A stretch of 10,482 nucleotides of DNA from contig JAUICS010000024.1 in NCBI GenBank assembly GCA_030427765.1, positions 1-10,482 of the forward strand, read 5' to 3'. Under the pieces are notes generated by a model. That model did not search any database. It saw only the letters and a program-made list of their open reading frames with translations, and was not told the origin of the DNA. Positions 1 through 6,609 of this stretch are shown piece by piece (the first letter of the stretch is position 1; every line of letters begins with the position of its first letter). The stretch is from Alphaproteobacteria bacterium. Lineage in GTDB: Bacteria; Pseudomonadota; Alphaproteobacteria; Micavibrionales; Micavibrionaceae. The position numbers and the translations under genes were made by a program.

Positions 1-324
1 TTCTTTGACTTCGACTCATCGAAAATCGGTAGCAGCAGCCAAAAGGTTATCCAGTCAGTCGTGGATGAAATCAGACGTAATCAAAGCCTACAAACAATTC
101 ACATTGTCGGTCATGCAGATACAACAGGACCAAGCAGTTATAACCAGAGTCTTGGATTACACCGTGCGAATGCTGTTAAGTCTGCCTTGATGGGATATGG
201 TATAAGTGCAAACCGTATTCAGGTACGAAGCCAGGGCGAAAAAGAACTTCTCGTTCCAACAAATGATAATGTGCGCGAACCGGCAAACCGCCGCGCCAGC
301 ATTACATTTAATCGCACGTATTAA
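1..324 (+). CDS. OmpA-family C-terminal domain protein (5' end outside window)
   Basis: The reading frame is open from base 1 to a TAA at 322-324, giving 107 residues of an OmpA-like peptidoglycan-binding domain; the start lies to the left of the window. Visible family marks are the opening FFDFDSS strand, GHADTTG with the conserved Asp, the N..L...RA..V helix (NQSLGLHRANAV), and PANRRASI with the conserved Arg. In OmpA/Pal/MotB proteins that Asp and Arg bind the diaminopimelate of peptidoglycan, so this domain is expected in the periplasm, tying an outer-membrane or envelope protein to the cell wall. Whether the missing N-terminus is a beta-barrel, a lipoprotein or something else cannot be seen. 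The gene ends about 20 nt before a strong terminator, so it is probably the last gene of its transcript. The domain call is firm; the protein's identity (OmpA, Pal or other) is open. Confidence 0.9.
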   Translation, partial: FFDFDSSKIGSSSQKVIQSVVDEIRRNQSLQTIHIVGHADTTGPSSYNQSLGLHRANAVKSALMGYGISANRIQVRSQGEKELLVPTNDNVREPANRRASITFNRTY

Positions 325-345
325 AATACACATACACAATTCCAG

Positions 346-381
346 AACGCCCCCGGACATGTTGTTTCGGGGGCGTTTTTT
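346..381 (+). terminator. Rho-independent terminator after the OmpA-like gene
   Basis: CGCCCCCG (348-355) pairs perfectly with CGGGGGCG (368-375) across a 12-nt loop. The stem is followed by six T residues (376-381), and two more A-T pairs (346-347 with 376-377) can extend it. It starts about 20 nt after the stop at 322-324. This is the clearest intrinsic terminator in the window and separates the OmpA-like gene from trkH. Confidence 0.92.
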
Positions 382-418
382 ATGACTCAATCCTTCTCAA
401 TCAAATACTTATGATGTA

Positions 419-447
419 TTGTGATAACGCTTATACACCAATATATT
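419..447 (+). promoter_or_regulatory. Candidate sigma-70 promoter for trkH
   Basis: TTGTGA (419-424) and TATATT (442-447) are separated by exactly 17 nt, a reasonable match to -35 and -10 boxes. The start of transcription would fall near 454, giving a leader of about 28 nt before the trkH ATG at 482. It lies in the only non-coding gap before trkH, downstream of a strong terminator, so a promoter is needed here. The call rests on pattern alone in AT-rich DNA. Confidence 0.4.
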
Positions 448-481
448 TATGACAACGCATTAACATCACGTATATACTGCT

Positions 482-1924
482 ATGGATTTTCGCCCCGTCT
501 TTTTTGTCATTGGAATTTTCCTGCTGATCCTTAGCATAAGCATGCTTCTGCCCTTTATGGTCGACGTAATATACGGAAACGATAACTGGAAGCATTTCTT
601 TATTTCTATTATTGTGACGGCGTTTTTTGGCGGATTATTTATTTTGTCCAACATTGGCCATCAAATGACATTCAGTGTGCGTGAGGCATTTTTGATGACA
701 TCACTTAGCTGGATTATTCTGAGTGCATTTGCCGCAGTGCCATTCCATCTTACAAATGTACATCTTAGCATTACGGACTCGGTGTTCGAGGCGGTATCCG
801 GCATCACCACGACCGGCGCATCGGTCATGTCTAACCTTGATAAAACGCCAGAAGGCATCTTGCTGTGGCGCGCGGTTCTTCAGTGGCTTGGCGGTATCGG
901 TATCATTGTCATGGCCTTTTCCGTCATGCCGTTCTTGAAAGTTGGTGGAATGCAGCTTTTCCGCACGGAATCCTCGCAACAAGAAAAGGTTATGCCGCGT
1001 ATGGCGTCACTATCAAGCTCGATTGCCGGAATATATCTTGCACTGACACTGGCGTGTATAGTGTGTTACCGCCTCTCTGGCATGGGCCTTTTTGACTCTG
1101 TCGCCCATGCCATGACGACCATTTCAACCGGCGGTTTTTCAACACATGACTTATCTATCGGGGCATACGATAATCCCGTCACAGAAATGGTTAGCGTTGT
1201 TTTTATGATTTTAGGAAGTCTGCCATTCGTCCTTTTTTTACGGGCGTTGCAGAACGACCCCGGCGTGTTTTACAGGGACACACAGATACGCTGGTTTTTT
1301 AGTATACTTTTATCCGCCGTATGTATCATTAGCCTGTATTTAATTAACGTTAAGGGATATGACACGTTCACGGCATTTCGCTACGGACTATTCAACATAT
1401 GTTCCATCATGACCGGAACGGGCTATAGCTCAACAGATTATGGCGCATGGGGGCCATTCGCTATCCATTTATTCTTCTTTATCATGGTGATTGGCGGATG
1501 TGCGGGGTCAACGACATGCGGAATCAAAATCTTCCGTTTTCAGGTATTGTACGAAGTTGCCTATACCCAGATTAAGAAACTTCTTCACCCGCATGGCGTA
1601 TTCATCATGCATTATAACCACCGCCCTATGCCGGAGGGGGTATCGACATCGGTCATGAGCTTCTTTTTCATGTATGCACTATGTTTTTCAATACTTGCAA
1701 TGCTTCTGTCACTAACGGGTCTGGATATGATCACATCCATGTCTGGTGCGGCGACATCGATTTCAAATGTGGGCCCTGGTTTAGGATCGGAAATCGGCCC
1801 AAGCACGACATTCGTCTCATTACCGGATAGCGCAAAATGGATTCTATGCGTTGGTATGCTGCTTGGACGTTTGGAGCTATTTACCGTTCTGGTATTGCTG
1901 TCCCCGCATTTCTGGAAGCGTTGA
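482..1924 (+). CDS. trkH: Trk system potassium uptake protein TrkH
   Basis: This encodes a 480-residue inner-membrane K+ translocating subunit, close to the usual 480-490 residues of TrkH. It begins MDFRPVFFVIG, typical of the family, and has many hydrophobic helices. The four pore-loop selectivity filters, each with its key Gly, are all present: SGITTTGA (about 106-113), TTISTGGF (211-219), SIMTGTGY (308-315) and SISNVGPG (426-433). The conserved GGCAGSTTCGIK segment is at 338-349, and the protein ends in GRLELFTVLVLLSPHFW, as TrkH proteins do. In the known system TrkH works with the cytosolic NAD-binding regulator TrkA, which is not in this window. The ATG at 482 is the only sensible start, because the frame has a stop at 461-463 and no alternative start codon between; no Shine-Dalgarno is visible. 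The last 48 nt overlap the convergent lipoprotein gene. Confidence 0.97.
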   Translation: MDFRPVFFVIGIFLLILSISMLLPFMVDVIYGNDNWKHFFISIIVTAFFGGLFILSNIGHQMTFSVREAFLMTSLSWIILSAFAAVPFHLTNVHLSITDSVFEAVSGITTTGASVMSNLDKTPEGILLWRAVLQWLGGIGIIVMAFSVMPFLKVGGMQLFRTESSQQEKVMPRMASLSSSIAGIYLALTLACIVCYRLSGMGLFDSVAHAMTTISTGGFSTHDLSIGAYDNPVTEMVSVVFMILGSLPFVLFLRALQNDPGVFYRDTQIRWFFSILLSAVCIISLYLINVKGYDTFTAFRYGLFNICSIMTGTGYSSTDYGAWGPFAIHLFFFIMVIGGCAGSTTCGIKIFRFQVLYEVAYTQIKKLLHPHGVFIMHYNHRPMPEGVSTSVMSFFFMYALCFSILAMLLSLTGLDMITSMSGAATSISNVGPGLGSEIGPSTTFVSLPDSAKWILCVGMLLGRLELFTVLVLLSPHFWKR

Positions 1925-2536
1925 TCCGCCATCAACCGGCTTCATACGTATCCGGAATGTCTGGCTGAAAGACCGCAAAATTTCCCTATCCAGTTCCAAA
2001 ATCAATTCTTCAACAAAAGTGAACAGGGCCTCATCACGCTGGCTTAACGAATAACTGTCCGGAATGACTATTTCTTTATTCGCGGTTATACGGGACTGTA
2101 CATTCTGCTGCGATAAGTTGGAATGATGGAACATATCAAGTATCACAGACGCCCTGTAAACAAAATTATCACCCATACCAAGGGTACGCATAAACCCGCT
2201 TTCAGATTCAACATATTCTTTTGTAACTTTTGCATCCTGCAGCGATACTTCGAGCACGCCGAAACTACCCGCTGGTTTAAAACGGTTTTGCAGATACCTT
2301 AAAATGGCATCATCCGGCATATTCGGCAATTCATCATACACATCAACATTGCGGCCGAATTTTTGAAAATGATTTGCCACTTTCATATCGGACACATCAA
2401 TATAAATTTGATTGATCCCTTCGTATGACAGGGCCGGCATCGGCTGCCCGCCCTCAGACACACCATGTGAACAACCGGCAGTGACGAAACACACAAGGAT
2501 AAACGGGAACACAAATTTTGCGATTCTTGCAAACAT
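1877..2536 (-). CDS. Small putative lipoprotein linked to an ABC-2 permease
   Basis: This encodes a 219-residue protein that I do not recognise as a named family. The N-terminus is a lipoprotein signal: Lys/Arg-containing MFARIAK, a hydrophobic run, then the lipobox VTAGC with Cys22, followed by a Ser/Gly-rich linker. The mature part has mixed alpha/beta character, with a strand-like YEGINQIYIDVSDMKV near 38-53, a helix-like DDAILRYLQNRF near 75-86 and a long acidic helix near 166-187. That order faintly resembles auxiliary lipoproteins of ABC transporters (PqiC/LptE-like in position, not in clear sequence), which is inference. It starts 18 nt after the permease stop and has the best ribosome binding site in the window, so the two genes are surely co-transcribed. 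Its C-terminal 15 residues are encoded opposite the end of trkH. The product probably sits in the periplasm, anchored to a membrane. Confidence 0.8.
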   Translation of the reverse strand: MFARIAKFVFPFILVCFVTAGCSHGVSEGGQPMPALSYEGINQIYIDVSDMKVANHFQKFGRNVDVYDELPNMPDDAILRYLQNRFKPAGSFGVLEVSLQDAKVTKEYVESESGFMRTLGMGDNFVYRASVILDMFHHSNLSQQNVQSRITANKEIVIPDSYSLSQRDEALFTFVEELILELDREILRSFSQTFRIRMKPVDGGSTLPEMRGQQYQNGK

Positions 2537-2540
2537 AACT

Positions 2541-2547
2541 TCCTCCT
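2541..2547 (-). promoter_or_regulatory. Strong Shine-Dalgarno for the lipoprotein gene
   Basis: On the minus strand AGGAGGA lies 4 nt before the ATG at 2536-2534, and it fixes that start. It is notable because most other starts in the window lack a comparable site, which suggests this downstream gene relies on efficient re-initiation in the permease transcript. Confidence 0.8.
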
Positions 2548-2554
2548 GATTCGA

Positions 2555-3370
2555 TTAAGACTTTATCTTATAACCAGACTTAAGCATTTGTAAAACGGCA
2601 AAGGTCAAAAGAATATCCGCAACCAGCAAAACAACCATGCCGGTCATCACGCCGCCCTCGGAATGTCCTATAAAACCGGAACGAAACCCGTCAATCATAT
2701 AAAAGAACGGGTCATAATACGCCAGATTACGCCAAAATTCCGGCAAACGGTCCATCGTATAAAACGTACCGGACAAAAATGTCAGGGGCGTTATAAAAAA
2801 ATTTGTAACGGTGGCCATCTGGTCAAATTTTTCGGCCCATATCCCCGTCCCTATACCAAGAGCGGCCATAAGATATGTACCAAGAAAGGCGAAAATCAAA
2901 CTGTTTACTGGATTGCTAATAGGGATATGAACAAAGAAACTGATCACCACCAAAAAAACCGTCCCAAGGAGCAAACCACGAAGCATGGCGCCAATCATAT
3001 ACCCTAGAAATAATTCCATCGGGGATAAGGGCGGCATAAGTATATCAACAATACTACCCTGAATTTTTGCAATCCCGAGGGATGACGAGGAATTGGCAAA
3101 TGCGTTTTGCGCCATCGTCATCATAATCAGGCCCGGCGCCAAAAATTCCAAATACGGAAGATCACCCACAACACGCTGTATCCCGCCAAAGGCCAACGCG
3201 AATACGCAGAAGAACAGAAGGCTTGTCACAACCGGGGCAACAATCGTCTGCATGTAAACGTTAAGGAAACGATCAACCTCTTTTTTTACGAGGGTGAACA
3301 GGCCAATTTTATTGATACGGCCAATTTTTCTAGGTTTCAATTCGATAAATTGTGGTTCTGCTTGCGTCAT
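2555..3370 (-). CDS. ABC-2 type transporter permease (YadH/NodJ-like)
   Basis: This encodes a 271-residue integral membrane protein of the ABC-2 permease family (COG0842 type). A short cytoplasmic N-terminus leads into a helix near 41-62, then YLEFLAPGLIMM (73-84), the coupling-helix region around QGSIVDILMPPLSP (104-117), further helices, the signature LSGTFY (199-204) and PFFYMIDGFR (221-230), and a last helix near 242-262. These marks match E. coli YadH and nodulation exporter NodJ. Such permeases form half of an exporter for lipid or polysaccharide-like substrates, powered by a separate ATPase. No ATP-binding subunit is encoded in the window: upstream lies the divergent recX and downstream only the lipoprotein. 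The ATPase must be elsewhere or be shared. The substrate cannot be told from sequence. ATG at 3370 is the natural start, though without a clear Shine-Dalgarno. Confidence 0.93.
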   Translation of the reverse strand: MTQAEPQFIELKPRKIGRINKIGLFTLVKKEVDRFLNVYMQTIVAPVVTSLLFFCVFALAFGGIQRVVGDLPYLEFLAPGLIMMTMAQNAFANSSSSLGIAKIQGSIVDILMPPLSPMELFLGYMIGAMLRGLLLGTVFLVVISFFVHIPISNPVNSLIFAFLGTYLMAALGIGTGIWAEKFDQMATVTNFFITPLTFLSGTFYTMDRLPEFWRNLAYYDPFFYMIDGFRSGFIGHSEGGVMTGMVVLLVADILLTFAVLQMLKSGYKIKS

Positions 3371-3462
3371 GTAATTACACGGTATTATTTCTTTATGCTA
3401 AGTTATATTCTTAATGGAAACATTCAAGACACTGCGTGTTATTTCATGCTGAAAACAAACCG

Positions 3463-4038
3463 ATGACCACAGCCAAAAAACCAAAACCACCGAAAAAGAT
3501 AAGTGAATCCTATCTGCATAACAGTGGATTGTTTTACCTGCAGCGATATGGGGCAAGTGTCCATCAATTCCGGCAAACCATGACGCGTAAAATCAAACGG
3601 TCCTGTGACTACCATCAAGACCAGAACATGCCAGAATGTCTTGAATTACTCGAAAAATTAATACAAAAACTAGAGCGTTTAAAACTACTGGATGATAACG
3701 CTTACGTTGAAACGAAAATCAACAGTATGCAGCAACGCGGCTACTCCGCTCGCATGATCAAACAAAAACTGGCGACAAAAGGCATTACCCAAGACACCGT
3801 CGACACACATCTTGTAGACTATGATGCAAATGAATATAACATCGACGGTAAAAACGCCGATTTAATTGCGGCGTTGAAGCAATGCCGAAAACGACGCATC
3901 GGTCCCTTTGCAAATTCTCCGGAAAAAGCCGACCCACAAAAGTCACTCGCCATACTTGCCCGACAGGGATTTGATTTTGATACCGCCAGAACCGCCCTGA
4001 ATTACGAGAAAAAAGACGCAGAAAGCGTCGTCTGGTAG
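3463..4038 (+). CDS. recX: RecX family regulatory protein
   Basis: This encodes 191 residues from ATG 3463; a GTG at 3436 in the same frame would add nine residues, and neither start has a good Shine-Dalgarno. RecX binds RecA filaments and limits their growth and activity. The protein shows the expected basic, all-helical pattern: a first repeat with LFYLQRYGASVHQFRQTMTR, a second with LERLKLLDDNAYVETKINSM followed by RGYSARMIKQKLATKGI, and a last with RQGFDFDTARTALNY near the C-terminus. The motif pairing 'LDD..Y' and 'RG.S...I...L...GI' is diagnostic of the family. In many bacteria recX follows recA; here it stands alone, divergent from the permease and 71 nt ahead of the histidine kinase. 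The family call is secure, and the functional role follows from the family rather than from context. Confidence 0.92.
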   Translation: MTTAKKPKPPKKISESYLHNSGLFYLQRYGASVHQFRQTMTRKIKRSCDYHQDQNMPECLELLEKLIQKLERLKLLDDNAYVETKINSMQQRGYSARMIKQKLATKGITQDTVDTHLVDYDANEYNIDGKNADLIAALKQCRKRRIGPFANSPEKADPQKSLAILARQGFDFDTARTALNYEKKDAESVVW

Positions 4039-4109
4039 ACTTTTTTTATTGTTTAGCCCGTCGTGTATATGCTGTATTATATGTATTCGTATTTACGGAT
4101 ATCCCGCCT

Positions 4110-6158
4110 ATGCCATTTACAAAACGCAAACCAAAGCCGCCGGCGCCTATAATTCTCCTAACCAGAAATTTAGGGGCATTCACGGCATACATGCTGATTG
4201 CAATTATCGGATTATTAATTTCTGCACCAGCCGGTTTTTTGGGCACGTTCCTACCAACCACAGCCATTGGAATTGCATTTGTTGTCTATTACGGATACGC
4301 GACAATACCGGGCGTTTTGCTGGCATCAGTATGTTTTAAGTATTTTCTGGTGGTCAATTTCTTCTATTCTCAAATTGACTATTACATGGCTTCAGCTCTT
4401 CTATTTGGCGTTCTTGAAGTCTTGCAGATAATCTTCATTTCGTATGTTATTTCGCGCTTCTTTTTCCTGCCTTTGAAATTCGAGGATATTAATGAAATCG
4501 TCCGTTTCTTCTCACTCACCGAATTCGTAACGGCATTTACAAGTTTTGGAATGCTGCTCCCAATATTAATGGTTTTTGAATTTACGGACGATGCAGACCG
4601 TCTAAAAACCACACTTATATGTGTCATTGGTAAAATCTTCGGTGTCGCCGCAATATTGCCTTTATCGCTTCTGCTTATGCCCGGAAACGGTGTGTCCCTG
4701 CGACGTAAAATTATGGTCGCCCTGCCGAGCCTGTTTTTTATCTGCGCCACAATAGCGGTCTTTTATATCTTTATTACCAAGCTAAACCTGACATATGAAC
4801 GGACACTGCTAACATTCAGCATCGACAATATGCAACCCGCCCTATGGTATGCCATCGTTGTTGCAATCACCTTTATCATCGTTCTGATCATGTTCCTGAT
4901 CTTTATTACCGGCCGATCCGAACATTTCGAAAATGTCATGAACGCCCGCACCAAAGAATTCCTGCAGTACCAGAAATTTCTGCGGCTGGTCATGGACACA
5001 ATGCCGAACCTGCTCACCGTAAAAAACAAAGACCGGCAAGTTGTGGAGGCCAACAAAGCCTATTTCAACCTGTTCGACCCATCGGAACATTATCAGGTGC
5101 TGGGGAATACAGCAGACGGCATGTTGCCGCCGGAGCAAATTCAAATTATGGACGAGGCCGAAGACAAGGCATTCAAATATGGCCTTTCCGAACGAATTGA
5201 AAATATTACAGATCATAAAAATCAAACTGTTACGTTGCTGAACCGGAGGGTTGCCTTCAAAGACGACAATCAAGATAAATTCATTCTGAGTATTTCTACC
5301 GATATTACCGAGCTTAAGAAAAAAGAAAACGCGCTCATGTCATCAAACAAGGAGCTTGAGCAATTTGCATCCGTCGCATCACATGACCTCCAGCACCCTT
5401 TACGCGCCGCAACCGGTTTTATGGAGCTTCTTGAAACCCATATGAGTGATAAAATCGATGAAAAAGGCGATAAATATATAAAAATGGCCCTGAGTGCCAT
5501 TCATCAGATGAGTACATTGATTGATGATCTGCTTCAATATTCAAAACTCGGCTCACAAAAAGGCATGGTCGAGAAATTCGATGCCTCAGAGGCGTTTGGC
5601 GCACTCGAAACATTGCTCTCATTTGAAATTGAAGAAAGTAATGCCGACCTGATATACGAAGACTTACCGCATATCTATTATGATCCTGAGCAATTTAGCC
5701 GTCTGATCATGAATATTGTTGGAAATGCTTTGAAGTACAAAAGTGATAATCCACCAGAAATCTATGTCACTGCCGAAGAAAAGAACGATTTCTGGGAATT
5801 TGCAATCAAGGATAACGGCATCGGGATTGAGCCAAAATACAAAGACAAGATTTTTGACATGTTTGTTCGTCTTGATGGCTCAAAAAGCAAGGAAAGCGGT
5901 ACCGGAATTGGACTTGCGGTATGTAAAAAGATCGTCGAGAGGCATAACGGAACAATCTGGATTGAGTCTGAAGAGGAACCACATTTTTCTTTACCGTCCC
6001 TGTTAAACGTAAGGGATAAAGCCGTGACAATCGATGGCAGACTATTTTTTATGTCTGGTTTTAGGTATAATATTATTGATAATTTTAGTAATTGCGCATT
6101 CCTTGTAAAACATGCCCATAGAATTCAAAAAATTAAACGTGCTTCTGATCGAAGATAA
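4110..6158 (+). CDS. Membrane histidine kinase (MASE1-like, PAS, HisKA, HATPase) with frameshifted C-terminus
   Basis: As it reads now, 682 residues. The N-terminal ~265 residues hold about eight hydrophobic helices of MASE1-like appearance (for example APAGFLGTFLPTTAIGIA at 39-56). A PAS domain follows (about 286-402), then HisKA with the phospho-acceptor His425 in ASHDLQHPLR, and an HATPase domain with the N box GNALKY (538-543), G1 DNGIGI (568-573), F box around FDMF (582-585) and G2 GTGIGL (597-602). It would autophosphorylate and pass phosphate to a receiver, most likely the gene just downstream. The frame leaves the family pattern after Glu621 (codon 5970-5972). The normal end, GTTFFFTVPVKRKG then TAA, is present in another frame at 5975-6019, so residues 622-682 are probably alien read-through overlapping the next gene by 47 nt. 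The ancestral gene ended near 6019. Start ATG 4110 lacks a Shine-Dalgarno. Confidence 0.9.
   Translation: MPFTKRKPKPPAPIILLTRNLGAFTAYMLIAIIGLLISAPAGFLGTFLPTTAIGIAFVVYYGYATIPGVLLASVCFKYFLVVNFFYSQIDYYMASALLFGVLEVLQIIFISYVISRFFFLPLKFEDINEIVRFFSLTEFVTAFTSFGMLLPILMVFEFTDDADRLKTTLICVIGKIFGVAAILPLSLLLMPGNGVSLRRKIMVALPSLFFICATIAVFYIFITKLNLTYERTLLTFSIDNMQPALWYAIVVAITFIIVLIMFLIFITGRSEHFENVMNARTKEFLQYQKFLRLVMDTMPNLLTVKNKDRQVVEANKAYFNLFDPSEHYQVLGNTADGMLPPEQIQIMDEAEDKAFKYGLSERIENITDHKNQTVTLLNRRVAFKDDNQDKFILSISTDITELKKKENALMSSNKELEQFASVASHDLQHPLRAATGFMELLETHMSDKIDEKGDKYIKMALSAIHQMSTLIDDLLQYSKLGSQKGMVEKFDASEAFGALETLLSFEIEESNADLIYEDLPHIYYDPEQFSRLIMNIVGNALKYKSDNPPEIYVTAEEKNDFWEFAIKDNGIGIEPKYKDKIFDMFVRLDGSKSKESGTGIGLAVCKKIVERHNGTIWIESEEEPHFSLPSLLNVRDKAVTIDGRLFFMSGFRYNIIDNFSNCAFLVKHAHRIQKIKRASDRR
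5970..5977 (+). other. Frameshift site in the histidine kinase
   Basis: Up to codon 5970-5972 the kinase reads WIESE, as expected before the last ATP-lid motif. From 5975 the expected GTTFFFTVPVKRKG and a TAA stop (6017-6019) continue in a frame that is one base out. A TGA at 5969-5971 in that second frame confines the change to these few bases. Loss of one base (or 4 or 7) explains it. There is no obvious slippery heptamer here. Confidence 0.75.
6043..6071 (+). promoter_or_regulatory. Candidate promoter for the response regulator and small protein
   Basis: A perfect -10 box TATAAT lies at 6066-6071, in the stretch that was probably intergenic before the kinase frameshift (6020-6111). The sequence 17 nt upstream (6043-6048, TATTTT) is a poor -35. 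Transcription would start near 6078, about 34 nt before the ATG at 6112. This could let the response regulator and the small protein be expressed apart from the kinase. Pattern evidence only. Confidence 0.35.
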
Positions 6159-6606
6159 TAAAGGTATGATAGACCTTATTATCTCGGTCCTTGATGGTTT
6201 GGGCGTAAAAAACATTAAAATTGCTATAAACGGCGAGTAAGGATTCCGTGCTTTTCAGCAGGAAAACTCCGATATCATCATTGCCGACTGGGAAATGCAG
6301 CCCATTAACGGTATCGAATTTACAAATAACGTACGCCGAAGTGCCCAGTCACCAAATAAAATGGTACCGATAATCCTTTTGACCGGCTATGCCGCACCAA
6401 AACGGGTTAAGGTCGCACGCGATGTGGGTGTAACAGAATACATGATCAAACCATTTACGGCGGATTCTTTGATCAAACGTATTACCCACGTCATAAACCA
6501 TCCACGCCGTTTTGTTGTATCCGATGATTATACCGGACCAGACCGACGCCGACGCCAGGACCCAAGATACACAGGCGCCATGCGTAGAAAGGACGACAAG
6601 AAATAA
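6112..6606 (+). pseudogene. CheY-like response regulator interrupted by an in-frame stop
   Basis: Reading from ATG 6112 through a TAA at 6238-6240 gives 164 codons of a single receiver domain plus a basic tail. All receiver marks are present: the acidic pair E14/D15 in LLIEDN, phospho-acceptor Asp59 in IIADWEM, Thr91 in LLTGYAA, and Lys113 in MIKPF. The C-terminal tail carries GPDRRRRQ and ends in RRKDDKK, with no DNA-binding domain. Codon 43 is TAA, between NGE and GFRAF, where relatives I recall read NGEEGF; a single GAA-to-TAA change would explain it. Translation would yield 42 residues. A re-start at ATG 6295 (to 6606) would lack the acidic pair and Asp59 and so could not be phosphorylated. 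It was probably the partner of the upstream kinase. A sequence error or stop read-through are alternatives. Confidence 0.82.
6238..6240 (+). other. Premature TAA inside the response regulator
   Basis: This TAA is in the same frame as the family-typical sequence on both sides (residues 1-42 and 44-164), so no frameshift is involved, only a nonsense codon. TAA is used as a normal terminator elsewhere in the window (322-324 and 6604-6606), which argues against a reassigned codon. Confidence 0.85.
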
Positions 6607-6609
6607 ACC

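Noticed and set aside
1612..1935. 107-codon open frame on the minus strand over the trkH end
   Set aside because: Antisense to conserved TrkH filter 4 and C-terminus; no recognisable product.
2663..3007. 114-codon open frame on the plus strand
   Set aside because: Antisense to the ABC-2 permease, Lys/Thr-rich shadow translation without family features.
4015..4047. Hairpin GACGC-AGAAA-GCGTC followed by a run of seven T after recX, as a possible terminator
   Set aside because: The hairpin lies inside the coding sequence and ends 11 nt before the T-run; only a 3-bp stem (GTC/GAC) abuts the T-run. Not a convincing intrinsic terminator.
4049..4339. 96-codon open frame overlapping the kinase start
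   Set aside because: Out of frame with the MASE1-like segment, which has clear membrane-helix coding; Cys/Ile-rich shadow.
4842..5273. 143-codon open frame on the minus strand
   Set aside because: Lies wholly antisense to the PAS/linker part of the histidine kinase; composition looks like a shadow frame and no family motif is seen.
5970..5977. Programmed ribosomal frameshift as the normal way to finish the kinase
   Set aside because: No slippery heptamer or obvious downstream pseudoknot is visible, and such recoding is not known to me for histidine kinases; kept only as a minor alternative to an indel.
6238..6240. Stop codon reassignment (TAA read as an amino acid) to explain the intact receiver
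   Set aside because: TAA ends other genes in the window at family-typical positions (322-324, 6604-6606), so it functions as a stop here.
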